Assembly: GCA_946405485.1 (NCBI GenBank) | Contig: CAMJHJ010000134.1 | Location: forward strand, 1 to 6,675 | Length of the DNA: 6,675 nucleotides | From: an uncultured Bacteroidales bacterium | GTDB taxonomy: Bacteria; Bacteroidota; Bacteroidia; Bacteroidales; UBA932 | Direction of reading: 5' to 3' | Part shown: one piece after another, positions 1 through 6,662 of the stretch | Layout: the number at the start of each line of letters is the position of its first letter | How positions within the stretch are numbered: position 1 is the first letter of the stretch | Program-made: the position numbers and the translations under genes | The notes under the pieces: model-generated | Seen by the model: only the letters and a program-made list of their open reading frames with translations | The model's database searches: none | What the model was told of the DNA's origin: nothing

Positions 1-402
1 GCGCCGATGCTCATCATCGCCGCGCACAAGTTCCTGGAGAAATTCACCCTCAGCAAGTGGCAGCAATATTGGAAGGACCAGGTCGCGAATTGGTATGGCA
101 TGTTCCTGCATGAGAGCCAGTATCTCGAACCCGTGATGCGGGATATCGAGGCCATGCTCGAGAGCAGCCAGCGCCATGTCAACGGCACGGTCACGATGCA
201 ACTGCGTCCCTACGGCTTCGACACGGTCGGTGTGGATTCGCCGGACGACCTGGTGAAAAACAAGCTGGGCGAATACGGCGAGGGTGCGACGGGTTGGACC
301 TCCGAAGAGGCCAAGGGCTTCATCAAGGTCACTTCCACGCCGCTGCGGGCCTATTATCTCAACCATAAGGACGAAGGCGAACAGTTGGAGAAGGAGCTAT
401 GA
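1..402 (+). CDS. argG: Argininosuccinate synthase, C-terminal part (5' truncated by window edge)
   Basis: This is the C-terminal 133 residues of argininosuccinate synthase, the cytoplasmic enzyme that joins citrulline and aspartate with ATP to form argininosuccinate. The frame is open from base 1 (GCG CCG ATG), so the Met at base 7 is internal and not a start. Typical C-terminal ArgG features are visible: the helix APMLIIAAHKFLEK, then WQQYWKDQVANWYGM, the Tyr-Leu-(E/D)-Pro-Val-Met stretch that precedes the oligomerisation helix, and a final segment with GWTSEEAKGFIKV, as in Bacteroidota ArgG. Full-length proteins of this family are about 400 residues, so roughly two thirds of the gene, including the ATP-binding N-terminus, lies upstream. 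Its TGA overlaps the argC ATG in an ATGA junction, which places it as an upstream gene of the same operon. The assignment is based on similarity to remembered family sequences and on the operon context, and is secure. Confidence 0.95.
   Translation, partial: APMLIIAAHKFLEKFTLSKWQQYWKDQVANWYGMFLHESQYLEPVMRDIEAMLESSQRHVNGTVTMQLRPYGFDTVGVDSPDDLVKNKLGEYGEGATGWTSEEAKGFIKVTSTPLRAYYLNHKDEGEQLEKEL
387..396 (+). promoter_or_regulatory. Possible Shine-Dalgarno sequence for argC
   Basis: The purine-rich run GGAGAAGGAG lies inside the last codons of argG, just before the argC ATG at 399. The first GGAG ends 8 nt before the ATG, a good spacing; the second GGAG is only 2 nt away. It is the only junction in the window with a textbook-like ribosome binding site. 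The same bases encode Glu-Lys-Glu at the ArgG C-terminus and Bacteroidota rely little on Shine-Dalgarno pairing, so its use is uncertain. Confidence 0.4.
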
Positions 403-1361
403 TCAAGGTCGGCATCATCGGGGGAGCGGGATACACGGCAGGCGAACTGCTGCGTATCCTGCTGTATCATCCCCAGGCGGAGATCATCTTCGTGCAGTCC
501 TCCAGCAATGCCGGCAATCCGCTTTGGGCGGTCCACTCCGGCCTGTTCGGTGATACGGATCTTCATTTCTGCGCGGATGCGCCGCTGGACGCGGTGGATG
601 TGGTATTCCTTTGCTCTGGTCACGGGAAAAGCAGCGCTTTCTGGGCAGAACATCCCCGTCCTGCCGGACTGAAAGTCATCGATCTTGCCCAGGATTTCCG
701 GGATGAGCATGACGGTTATGTATATGGCTTGCCCGAGTGGCAGCGGGAAAAGATCGCCGGGGCCGACCTCGTCGCCAACCCGGGCTGCTTCGCTACAGCG
801 ATCCAACTGGCGCTCCTGCCCTTGGCCGCCGCCAAACTTTTGACGGAGCCGGTCAATGTGACGGCCATCACCGGTTCGACCGGTGCGGGCGTCAAGCCGG
901 GCGCGACGACCCATTTCAGCTGGCGCAATAACAATCTCTCTGTCTATAAGGCATTTACGCATCAGCACCTGTTGGAAATCAACCGCAACTTGAATCTCCT
1001 GCAGCCCGGGCTGGGAGACGCCGTCAGTTTCATCCCCGTGCGGGGCGATTTCGCCCGGGGAATCCTCGCGGCGGTTACCGTTCCTTGCTCTTTGTCTGCG
1101 GAAGAGGCGACGGCGTTGTACCAAGACTATTATAAGGATGCCGCCTTTACGTCCGTCTATCCCGGCGCCGTGGATTTAAAGCAGGTTGTCAATACCAATA
1201 AATGCCTGTTATCCCTGGAATCGCACGAGGGGATGCTCCTTGTTACCTCTGTGATTGACAATTTGTTGAAAGGCGCCTCCGGTGCGGCAGTGCAGAATAT
1301 GAATCTTTGCTTCGGGCTTCCTGAGAAGACCGGGCTCCAATTGAAGGCTTCGGCTTTTTAG
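399..1361 (+). CDS. argC: N-acyl-gamma-glutamyl-phosphate reductase (probably N-succinyl)
   Basis: ArgC is the NADPH-dependent reductase that converts the acylated glutamyl-5-phosphate made by ArgB into the glutamate semialdehyde. At 320 residues it has the length of the short bacterial ArgC type. The N-terminal Rossmann motif is GGAGYTAGEL (residues 8-17). The catalytic cysteine is Cys-130 in NPGCFATA. His-188 and His-190 in FTHQH fall where the family's catalytic histidine lies. Near the C-terminus, DNLLKGASGAAVQNMN (residues 287-302) is the family signature. The ATG overlaps the argG stop by 4 nt (ATGA), which implies translational coupling. Family members act on acetylated or succinylated substrate. 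Succinyl is inferred here only from the succinylornithine-type transcarbamylase two genes downstream; the ArgC sequence itself does not settle it. Confidence 0.97.
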   Translation: MIKVGIIGGAGYTAGELLRILLYHPQAEIIFVQSSSNAGNPLWAVHSGLFGDTDLHFCADAPLDAVDVVFLCSGHGKSSAFWAEHPRPAGLKVIDLAQDFRDEHDGYVYGLPEWQREKIAGADLVANPGCFATAIQLALLPLAAAKLLTEPVNVTAITGSTGAGVKPGATTHFSWRNNNLSVYKAFTHQHLLEINRNLNLLQPGLGDAVSFIPVRGDFARGILAAVTVPCSLSAEEATALYQDYYKDAAFTSVYPGAVDLKQVVNTNKCLLSLESHEGMLLVTSVIDNLLKGASGAAVQNMNLCFGLPEKTGLQLKASAF

Positions 1362-1364
1362 GAT

Positions 1365-2486
1365 ATGGAACTTTTTGACGTTTATTCGCTTTTCAATGTC
1401 GTCCCCGTGCGGGCGCAAGGCTGCAAGGTTTGGGATGACAAAGGCACGGAATATCTGGACCTTTATGGCGGTCACGCCGTCATCTCCGTGGGCCACTGCC
1501 ATCCGCATTACGTGGCGGCGCTTAAGGATCAGCTGGACAAGATCGGCTTCTATTCCAACAGCGTCGTGAATCCGCTGCAGGCGGAACTGGCGCAGCGTTT
1601 GGGCAAGGCATCCGGATATGAGGATTACTCTCTTTTCCTGGACAACAGCGGTGCGGAGTCCAATGAGAACGCCCTAAAACTGGCGTCTTTCCACACCGGC
1701 CGCGACCGGGTGGTTGCCTTCCGGCGCAGTTTCCACGGCCGCACTTCGGGCGCCGTGGCGGTGACTGACAACCCCAAGATCGTTTCGCCTTTCAATGCCG
1801 TCCACAAGGTCACATTCTGCGACCTGGAGGATGCGGAAGGCGTCGAGGCCCAGTTGAAGAAGGGCGATGTCGCCGCTGTCATCATTGAAGGTATCCAGGG
1901 TTGCGGAGGCATCCATATCCCCTCCGACGCTTTCCTGCAGGCGCTCGAGTCCCTTTGTGCCAAATACGGGACCTGCCTGGTTCTTGACGAGGTGCAGAGC
2001 GGTTACGGCCGCAGCGGCCATTTCTTCGCCCACCAGTGGGCAAACATAAAACCCGACATCATCACGATGGGCAAGGGTATCGCCAACGGATTCCCCTGCG
2101 GGGGCATCCTGATCGCGCCGAAGTTCCAGGCGGTCAAGGGTATGCTGGGTACGACCTTCGGCGGCAACTACCTCGCTTGCGCTGGCGCTCTCGCTGTGCT
2201 GGATATCATTGAAAAAGAGGGGCTTATCATGAATGCCTGGCAGGTTGGGGAATACCTGAAGGCGAACATCCCGGCTTCGTCCCGTATCAAGGAAGTGCGC
2301 GGCCGGGGCTTGATGATCGGCATAGAGTTCAATGAGCCGGTCGCTCCTTTGCGCCAGACGCTCCTTTACGACAAGCATATCTTCACGGGTGTCGCCGGTA
2401 CCAACATGATCCGCTTGCTCGCGCCGCTCTGTCTGTCGATGGAGGAAGCCGCGCATTTTATCAATGTATTGAAAGAAATCTTATGA
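1365..2486 (+). CDS. argD: N-acylornithine aminotransferase (probably N-succinylornithine), PLP-dependent
   Basis: This is a class III pyridoxal-phosphate aminotransferase of 373 residues. It converts N-acylglutamate semialdehyde plus glutamate into N-acylornithine plus 2-oxoglutarate. Visible fold-type I landmarks are NSGAESNENALKLA (94-107), which holds the phosphate of PLP; FHGRTSGA (123-130), whose Phe-123 should stack on the cofactor ring; LVLDEVQSGYGRSG (205-218), with Asp-208 pairing with the pyridine nitrogen; the Schiff-base lysine Lys-237 in MGKGIANGFPCGG; and GTTFGGN (262-268), with Thr-264 reaching across the dimer. VRGRGLMIGIEF (311-322) is the conserved C-terminal domain motif. 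The SGAESNE version of the usual SGTEANE loop resembles Bacteroidota ArgD as I remember it. The gene begins 3 nt after the argC stop and ends in an ATGA overlap with the transcarbamylase gene. Related ornithine, GABA and succinylornithine transaminases share this fold; position in the operon favours the biosynthetic ArgD role. Confidence 0.95.
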   Translation: MELFDVYSLFNVVPVRAQGCKVWDDKGTEYLDLYGGHAVISVGHCHPHYVAALKDQLDKIGFYSNSVVNPLQAELAQRLGKASGYEDYSLFLDNSGAESNENALKLASFHTGRDRVVAFRRSFHGRTSGAVAVTDNPKIVSPFNAVHKVTFCDLEDAEGVEAQLKKGDVAAVIIEGIQGCGGIHIPSDAFLQALESLCAKYGTCLVLDEVQSGYGRSGHFFAHQWANIKPDIITMGKGIANGFPCGGILIAPKFQAVKGMLGTTFGGNYLACAGALAVLDIIEKEGLIMNAWQVGEYLKANIPASSRIKEVRGRGLMIGIEFNEPVAPLRQTLLYDKHIFTGVAGTNMIRLLAPLCLSMEEAAHFINVLKEIL

Positions 2487-3445
2487 AGACATTTTTCCAC
2501 GTTCAAGATATCGGTGACCTCAGCGCTGCATTGGAAGAAGCGAAACAGGTCAAGGCGACGCCGCTGGCCTGGAAAGCGCTGGGAGAGGACAAGACCATCA
2601 TGCTGGTTTTCTTCAACAGCAGCCTGCGCACGCGCCTGAGCAGCCAGAAAGCAGCGCTCAACCTCGGCATGCACCCCATCGTGCTCAACGTAGGTGCTGA
2701 CAGTTGGAAACTGGAGACCGAACTGGGCGTCGTGATGGACGGCGACAAGTCGGAGCATCTGCGGGAGGCGATTCCCGTCATCGGAAGCTATTGCGACCTG
2801 ATCGGCGTGCGCTCCTTTGCAGGACTGCAGGACCGGGAATTCGACTATGCGGAGACCATCCTGCGCCAGTTCATCGATTATTCCGGCAAGCCGGTCATCA
2901 GCCTGGAGTCGGCCACCGTGCACCCCTGCCAGGCCTTTGCAGACCTGATTACGATCGAGGAGTACAAGACGGTAAAGCGCCCGAAGGTGGTGATGACCTG
3001 GGCGCCGCATCCGCGCTCCCTGCCGCAGGCTGTGCCCAATTCCTTCGCGGAATGGATGAACGCCGCAGATGTGGATTTCGTCATCACGCACCCGAAAGGC
3101 TATGAGCTGGACCCGAAGTTCGTCGGTCCCGCGAAGGTCGAGTATGACCAGATGAAGGCCCTGGAGGGCGCTGATTTCGTCTATGCGAAGAACTGGAGCT
3201 GCCCGGGCGTGACCTGCCCGGAAGACTACGGCAAGATCCTGAGCAAGGACATGGGTTGGGTCGTGGATGAGAAACACATGGCCGTGACGAACAACGCTTA
3301 TTTCATGCATTGCCTGCCGGTGCGGCGCAACATGATCGTGTCCGATGCGGTGATCGATTCGCCCCGGAGCATCGTGATCCCGGAGGCGGCCAACCGCGTG
3401 GTGTCGGCGCAGGTGGTGATGAAACGGATGCTGGAGACGCTGTAA
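2483..3445 (+). CDS. argF': N-succinylornithine carbamoyltransferase (SOTCase)
   Basis: This carbamoyltransferase transfers the carbamoyl group of carbamoyl phosphate to N-succinylornithine, giving N-succinylcitrulline in the Bacteroidota variant of arginine synthesis. It has 320 residues. The carbamoyl-phosphate loop is SLRTRLS (47-53), in place of the STRT-type motif of ordinary ornithine transcarbamylases. Other landmarks are WKLETE with Trp-75, HPCQAFADL (147-155), HPRSLPQAVPNSFAEW (176-191), Lys-236 in YAKNW, and the HCLPVRR signature (276-282). The HPR-LPQAVPNSFAEW block and Trp-75 mark the knotted acetyl/succinyl-ornithine subgroup rather than ArgF. The position that discriminates succinyl from acetyl enzymes, residue 90, is Ser here: Pro in Bacteroides fragilis, Glu in Xanthomonas acetylornithine transcarbamylase. 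A 3-residue insertion with two Cys-Pro pairs follows Trp-238. The ATG overlaps the argD stop (ATGA). The subgroup is secure; succinyl preference is well supported but inferred. Confidence 0.93.
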   Translation: MKTFFHVQDIGDLSAALEEAKQVKATPLAWKALGEDKTIMLVFFNSSLRTRLSSQKAALNLGMHPIVLNVGADSWKLETELGVVMDGDKSEHLREAIPVIGSYCDLIGVRSFAGLQDREFDYAETILRQFIDYSGKPVISLESATVHPCQAFADLITIEEYKTVKRPKVVMTWAPHPRSLPQAVPNSFAEWMNAADVDFVITHPKGYELDPKFVGPAKVEYDQMKALEGADFVYAKNWSCPGVTCPEDYGKILSKDMGWVVDEKHMAVTNNAYFMHCLPVRRNMIVSDAVIDSPRSIVIPEAANRVVSAQVVMKRMLETL

Positions 3446-3456
3446 TGGGGACTGCG

Positions 3457-4233
3457 ATGGAAAAACAGGCTCTGACACTCGTCAAGGTGGGGGGCGCAGT
3501 GGTTGAGGACCCCGCGTCGCTCGCCGGCTTATTGTCCGGCTTTGCTGCTTTGCCGGGGCTGAAAGTCCTGGTACACGGCGGGGGGCGGGCGGCTACGAGA
3601 GTCTCGGAAGCGCTGGGTATTGAGTCCAAGATGGTGAATGGGCGCCGTGTCACGGACGAAAAGACCCTGGAGGTCGTGACGATGGTGTATGGGGGCCTGG
3701 TCAACAAGCGGATTGTCGCCGGCCTGCAGGCGCTGGGTGTCAATGCCTTAGGCCTTACCGGCGCGGACCTGGGCTATATGCTGTCCGACAAGCGTCCGGT
3801 CGGGGAAGTGGACTACGGCTGGGTGGGCGACGTGCGGAGCGTGGATGTTTCCGTGCTTGCAGACTTGATTTCCCGTGGAGTTGTCCCTGTCCTTGCGCCG
3901 CTGACCTATGACGGAGCCGGACATTTGCTGAACACCAATGCCGATACGATCGCCTCAGAGGCGGCCAAGGCGCTGGCAGCCTGTTTTGATGTGACGCTGG
4001 TGTATTGTTTCGAGAAGAAGGGCGTTTTGGAGGATGCCTCCGACGAGGAGAGTGTGATTCCTCTGATCACGCGGGAGTCGTATGGCTCGCTGGTGTCTTC
4101 CGGAGTGGTTTCCGGCGGCATGCTGCCGAAACTGGATAATGCTTTCGCAGCCCTTTCGGCCGGCGTGTCGGAGGTCCGGATTACGCGCTCCGACGCGTTG
4201 AGTGCCGGTGCGGGAACGTCTGTTCGTTTGTGA
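3457..4233 (+). CDS. argB: N-acylglutamate kinase (probably N-succinylglutamate)
   Basis: ArgB is an amino-acid-kinase-family enzyme that phosphorylates the gamma-carboxyl of N-acylglutamate with ATP. With the chosen start it has 258 residues, close to the usual length. Motifs in order are KVGG with Lys-10 (phosphate contact), VHGGG (39-43), the substrate-binding segment KMVNGRRVTD (58-67), LGLTGAD (98-104), NTNADTIA (159-166) with the catalytic-type Asp-163, and GGMLPKL (220-226) with Lys-225. No N-terminal extension of the arginine-inhibited hexameric ArgB type is present, so simple allosteric feedback of that kind is not indicated. The ATG at 3457 puts Lys-10 where relatives have it, and GGGGA lies 5 nt upstream. 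An in-frame ATG at 3445 overlaps the previous stop (TAATG) and would add MGTA. Longer reading back to 3310 is only overlap with argF'. Succinyl specificity is inferred from the operon. Confidence 0.94.
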   Translation: MEKQALTLVKVGGAVVEDPASLAGLLSGFAALPGLKVLVHGGGRAATRVSEALGIESKMVNGRRVTDEKTLEVVTMVYGGLVNKRIVAGLQALGVNALGLTGADLGYMLSDKRPVGEVDYGWVGDVRSVDVSVLADLISRGVVPVLAPLTYDGAGHLLNTNADTIASEAAKALAACFDVTLVYCFEKKGVLEDASDEESVIPLITRESYGSLVSSGVVSGGMLPKLDNAFAALSAGVSEVRITRSDALSAGAGTSVRL

Positions 4234-4244
4234 GATTGGATAGA

Positions 4245-5321
4245 ATGATCGCATTTGAAGAATATATCGACCTGCTGTCGCAGTTGATCGCTGTGCCTGC
4301 GTTCAGCCGCGAGGAGGGACCGGCCTGCGATGTGATGGAGGCCTGGCTGCGCGCGCACGGGGTGGATTCGTTCGGGGAGCAATATCCCCTTCGCCGGGAC
4401 GGCAACAACCTGATCCTGGAGCAGAAGGGCCGCGGCGACGGGCGTCCGGTGCTGCTGTTGAATGCGCATATCGATACTGTCCGGCCGGTGGCGAGTTACA
4501 CCCGCGATCCGTTTACGGCGTCCCTGGAAGGGGATAGGCTGTATGGCTTGGGCTCAAACGACGACGGCGGCTCACTGGTGTCGTTGCTCGCAGTGTTCTT
4601 GGAATTGGTGCAAAAACCTCAGCCGTATCGCTTGATTTACGCGGCGACCTCCGAGGAGGAGGTCTGCGGCCGCGAAGGGATCGAACGCATCCTGCCCTCG
4701 CTGGGCCCGGTTGCGCTGGGCATCGTCGGAGAGCCGACACGGATGCAGATGGCGGTCGCGGAGCGTGGCCTGATGGTCCTGGACTGCATCGCGCACGGCA
4801 AGAGCGGTCACGCGGCACGGGGTGAGGGCGTGAATGCGATTTACGAGGCGCTCCCGGCGATCGAGTGGTTCCGGACCTATCAATTCCCGAAAGTGTCGCC
4901 CTGGCTCGGGCCGGTCGGGATGAACGTGACGATGATCCAGGCCGGGACGCAGCATAATGTCGTGCCGGATGCCTGCTCCTTCGTCGTGGACGTACGCCCG
5001 AACGGGATGTATGCAAATCCTGAGTTGCTCGCGCTGATCCAGGCTGCGCTACCTTCGATCGACATCAGGGCGCGTTCCACCCGGCTGGGAAGTTCGCATT
5101 TGCAGGAGTCTTCCGCGGTGGTCCGGCGCGGTTTGTCGATGGGGCTCGAGGCCTTCGGGTCGCCGACCTGCAGCAACCAGACGCTCTGTCCGTTCCCGAC
5201 GTTGAAGATCGGGCCGGGGGATTCCGCGCGCTCGCATACGGCGGATGAGTACATCTGTCTGTCGGAAATCCGCGAGGGAATCGATATCTTTGTACGTTTG
5301 TTGGACCAATTGGAACTGTAG
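4245..5321 (+). CDS. argE: M20-family deacylase, ArgE type (probable N-succinylcitrulline desuccinylase)
   Basis: This is a two-metal M20-family amidohydrolase of 358 residues that should remove the acyl cap. Because the neighbouring transcarbamylase works on capped ornithine, the expected substrate is N-acylcitrulline (succinylcitrulline) rather than acetylornithine. The whole metal and catalytic set is visible: His-75 and Asp-77 in NAHIDT, bridging Asp-106 in GLGSNDDGGS, Glu-137/Glu-138 in TSEEE (general base and metal ligand), Glu-163 in VGEPT, and His-331 in SHTADE. SGHAARGEG (187-195) belongs to the dimerisation/lid domain; its His-189 is the usual partner-subunit histidine. The Met at 4245 is preferred: LIAVPAFSREE then falls where relatives have it. 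A GTG at 4230, overlapping the argB stop, would add five residues. DapE, ArgE and carboxypeptidase G2 share this fold; operon context decides for ArgE. Confidence 0.9.
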   Translation: MIAFEEYIDLLSQLIAVPAFSREEGPACDVMEAWLRAHGVDSFGEQYPLRRDGNNLILEQKGRGDGRPVLLLNAHIDTVRPVASYTRDPFTASLEGDRLYGLGSNDDGGSLVSLLAVFLELVQKPQPYRLIYAATSEEEVCGREGIERILPSLGPVALGIVGEPTRMQMAVAERGLMVLDCIAHGKSGHAARGEGVNAIYEALPAIEWFRTYQFPKVSPWLGPVGMNVTMIQAGTQHNVVPDACSFVVDVRPNGMYANPELLALIQAALPSIDIRARSTRLGSSHLQESSAVVRRGLSMGLEAFGSPTCSNQTLCPFPTLKIGPGDSARSHTADEYICLSEIREGIDIFVRLLDQLEL

Positions 5322-5324
5322 TAT

Positions 5325-6662
5325 ATGGCTTCGAAACTCTGGGATAAAGGTTTTTCGCTGGATGACAAGATTGAGCGTTTTACCGTCGGTCAGGACCGTG
5401 TCCTGGACCTGGCGCTGGCGCCCTACGATATCCTGGGCACGATGGCGCATATCACGATGCTTTCTGCCCAGGGCTTGCTGGGTGCTGATGAGTTGCCTGT
5501 TTTGCTTGCAGAGTTGAAGGCTTTGTATGCCAAGGCTTCGGCCGGGTCGTTCGTCATAGAGGAGGGCGTGGAGGACGTGCATTCCCAGGTGGAACTGATG
5601 CTTACGCGCCGGCTCGGAGACTTGGGCAAGAAGGTGCATACCGGACGCTCGCGCAACGACCAGGTGCTCGTGGACCTGAAGTTGTTTTCCCGTGCGGAAT
5701 TGGAGAAGACGGTCTCGCGCGTTAAGGCGCTTTTCGAGGTGCTGCAGGCGCAGAGTGAGAAGTACAAGGATGTCCTGATGCCGGGATACACGCATCTGCA
5801 GGTGGCGATGCCTTCTTCGTTCGGGCTTTGGTTCGGAGCATACGCGGAGTCGCTTGCGGATGATCTTTCCGTGCTGAAGGCGGCATGGGACGTGACGAAC
5901 CAGAATCCGCTGGGCTCGGCGGCCGGATATGGCTCGTCGGCACCGCTGGACCGTTCGCTCACGACCCGTCTGCTGGGTTTCGATGACCTGGATTACAATG
6001 TCGTTTATGCGCAGATGGGGCGGGGGAAGACGGAGCGGCTGATCGCTTTCGCGCTGTCCTCTGTCGCTGAGACGCTGGGGCGTTTTGCGGCGGATTGCTG
6101 CCTGTTCAACAGCCAGAATTTCGCTTTCGTGAAGCTGCCGGATGCGATGACCACGGGTTCTAGTATCATGCCGCACAAGAAGAATCCGGACGTGTTCGAG
6201 TTGATCCGGGCCCGCTGCAACAAAATCTGCGGGGCGCCGGAATCGATCCGCCTGCTGACGACGAATCTGCCGTCGGGGTATTTCCGGGACATGCAGGTGA
6301 TCAAAGAGGTGTTCCTGCCGCTGTTTGACGAGTTGGGGGATTGCCTGGAGATCGCCGCTTACGCTGCTTCCCGCATTTCGGTGGCGGAGGACTTGATGTC
6401 TGATCCGCGGTATGCGCTGGCGTTCAGCGTAGAGGAGGTCAACGACCGGGTCGCGAAGGGTGTCCCGTTCCGGGATGCGTACAAGGCCGTGGGCATGGAG
6501 ATCCAGGCTGGGACTTTCGAGTATCACGGCAGGCTCCATCACACGCACGAAGGCTCCATCGGCAATCTCTGCAACGACCGCATCGCCGCGAAGTTCGCCC
6601 GCGTGCTGTCTTCCTTCACTTTCGACCGCGTCCACTCAGCGGTCTCGGCGCTGCTGGCGTAG
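5325..6662 (+). CDS. argH: Argininosuccinate lyase
   Basis: ArgH splits argininosuccinate into arginine and fumarate, the last step of the pathway; it works as a homotetramer in the cytoplasm. The 445 residues cover the complete fumarase/aspartase-superfamily protein. Visible motifs are GVEDVHSQVE (81-90), HTGRSRNDQV (105-114), the catalytic-type His-157 in GYTHLQ, NPLGSAAGYG (194-203), and the superfamily signature GSSIMPHKKNPD (278-289) with its Ser pair at 279-280. TTNLPSGYFRDMQ (312-324) and HTHEGSIGNLCND (406-418) are variants I associate with Bacteroidota ArgH. The ATG lies 3 nt after the argE stop, so the gene is very likely cotranscribed and coupled. It ends at TAG, 13 nt before the window edge, so no terminator or further operon gene can be judged. 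I see no missing key residue or frameshift. Confidence 0.97.
   Translation: MASKLWDKGFSLDDKIERFTVGQDRVLDLALAPYDILGTMAHITMLSAQGLLGADELPVLLAELKALYAKASAGSFVIEEGVEDVHSQVELMLTRRLGDLGKKVHTGRSRNDQVLVDLKLFSRAELEKTVSRVKALFEVLQAQSEKYKDVLMPGYTHLQVAMPSSFGLWFGAYAESLADDLSVLKAAWDVTNQNPLGSAAGYGSSAPLDRSLTTRLLGFDDLDYNVVYAQMGRGKTERLIAFALSSVAETLGRFAADCCLFNSQNFAFVKLPDAMTTGSSIMPHKKNPDVFELIRARCNKICGAPESIRLLTTNLPSGYFRDMQVIKEVFLPLFDELGDCLEIAAYAASRISVAEDLMSDPRYALAFSVEEVNDRVAKGVPFRDAYKAVGMEIQAGTFEYHGRLHHTHEGSIGNLCNDRIAAKFARVLSSFTFDRVHSAVSALLA

Noticed and set aside
1034..1056. Overlapping GC-rich inverted repeats (CCCCG-TG-CGGGG and GGGCGA-TT-TCGCCC) that could form hairpins.
   Set aside because: They sit inside argC and encode the conserved IPVRGDFARG region; loops are only 2 nt, no U-tract follows, and codon constraint accounts for them.
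3310..3444. An N-terminal extension of ArgB reaching back into argF'.
   Set aside because: The extra 45 residues are an out-of-frame reading of the conserved argF' 3' end, Gly/Asp/Arg-rich, and do not match the ArgB family N-terminus.
2366..3478. A 370-codon open frame on the minus strand, opposite argF'.
   Set aside because: It is the antisense shadow of the transcarbamylase gene, His/Arg-rich with no known motif, and overlaps parts of the argD and argB genes as well.
3489..3585. Two runs of six G (3489-3494 and 3580-3585) in argB, considered as slippage or frameshift sites or as a G-quadruplex.
   Set aside because: Both encode conserved glycines (KVGG and HGGG) with the frame intact on both sides, and the tracts are too few and badly spaced for a convincing quadruplex.
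5049..6635. A 528-codon open frame on the minus strand, opposite argE and argH.
   Set aside because: It lies antisense to two well-supported enzymes, has the Arg/His/Gln-rich low-information composition typical of GC-rich shadow frames, and shows no recognisable domain. GC-biased codon use in argH explains the absence of stops.
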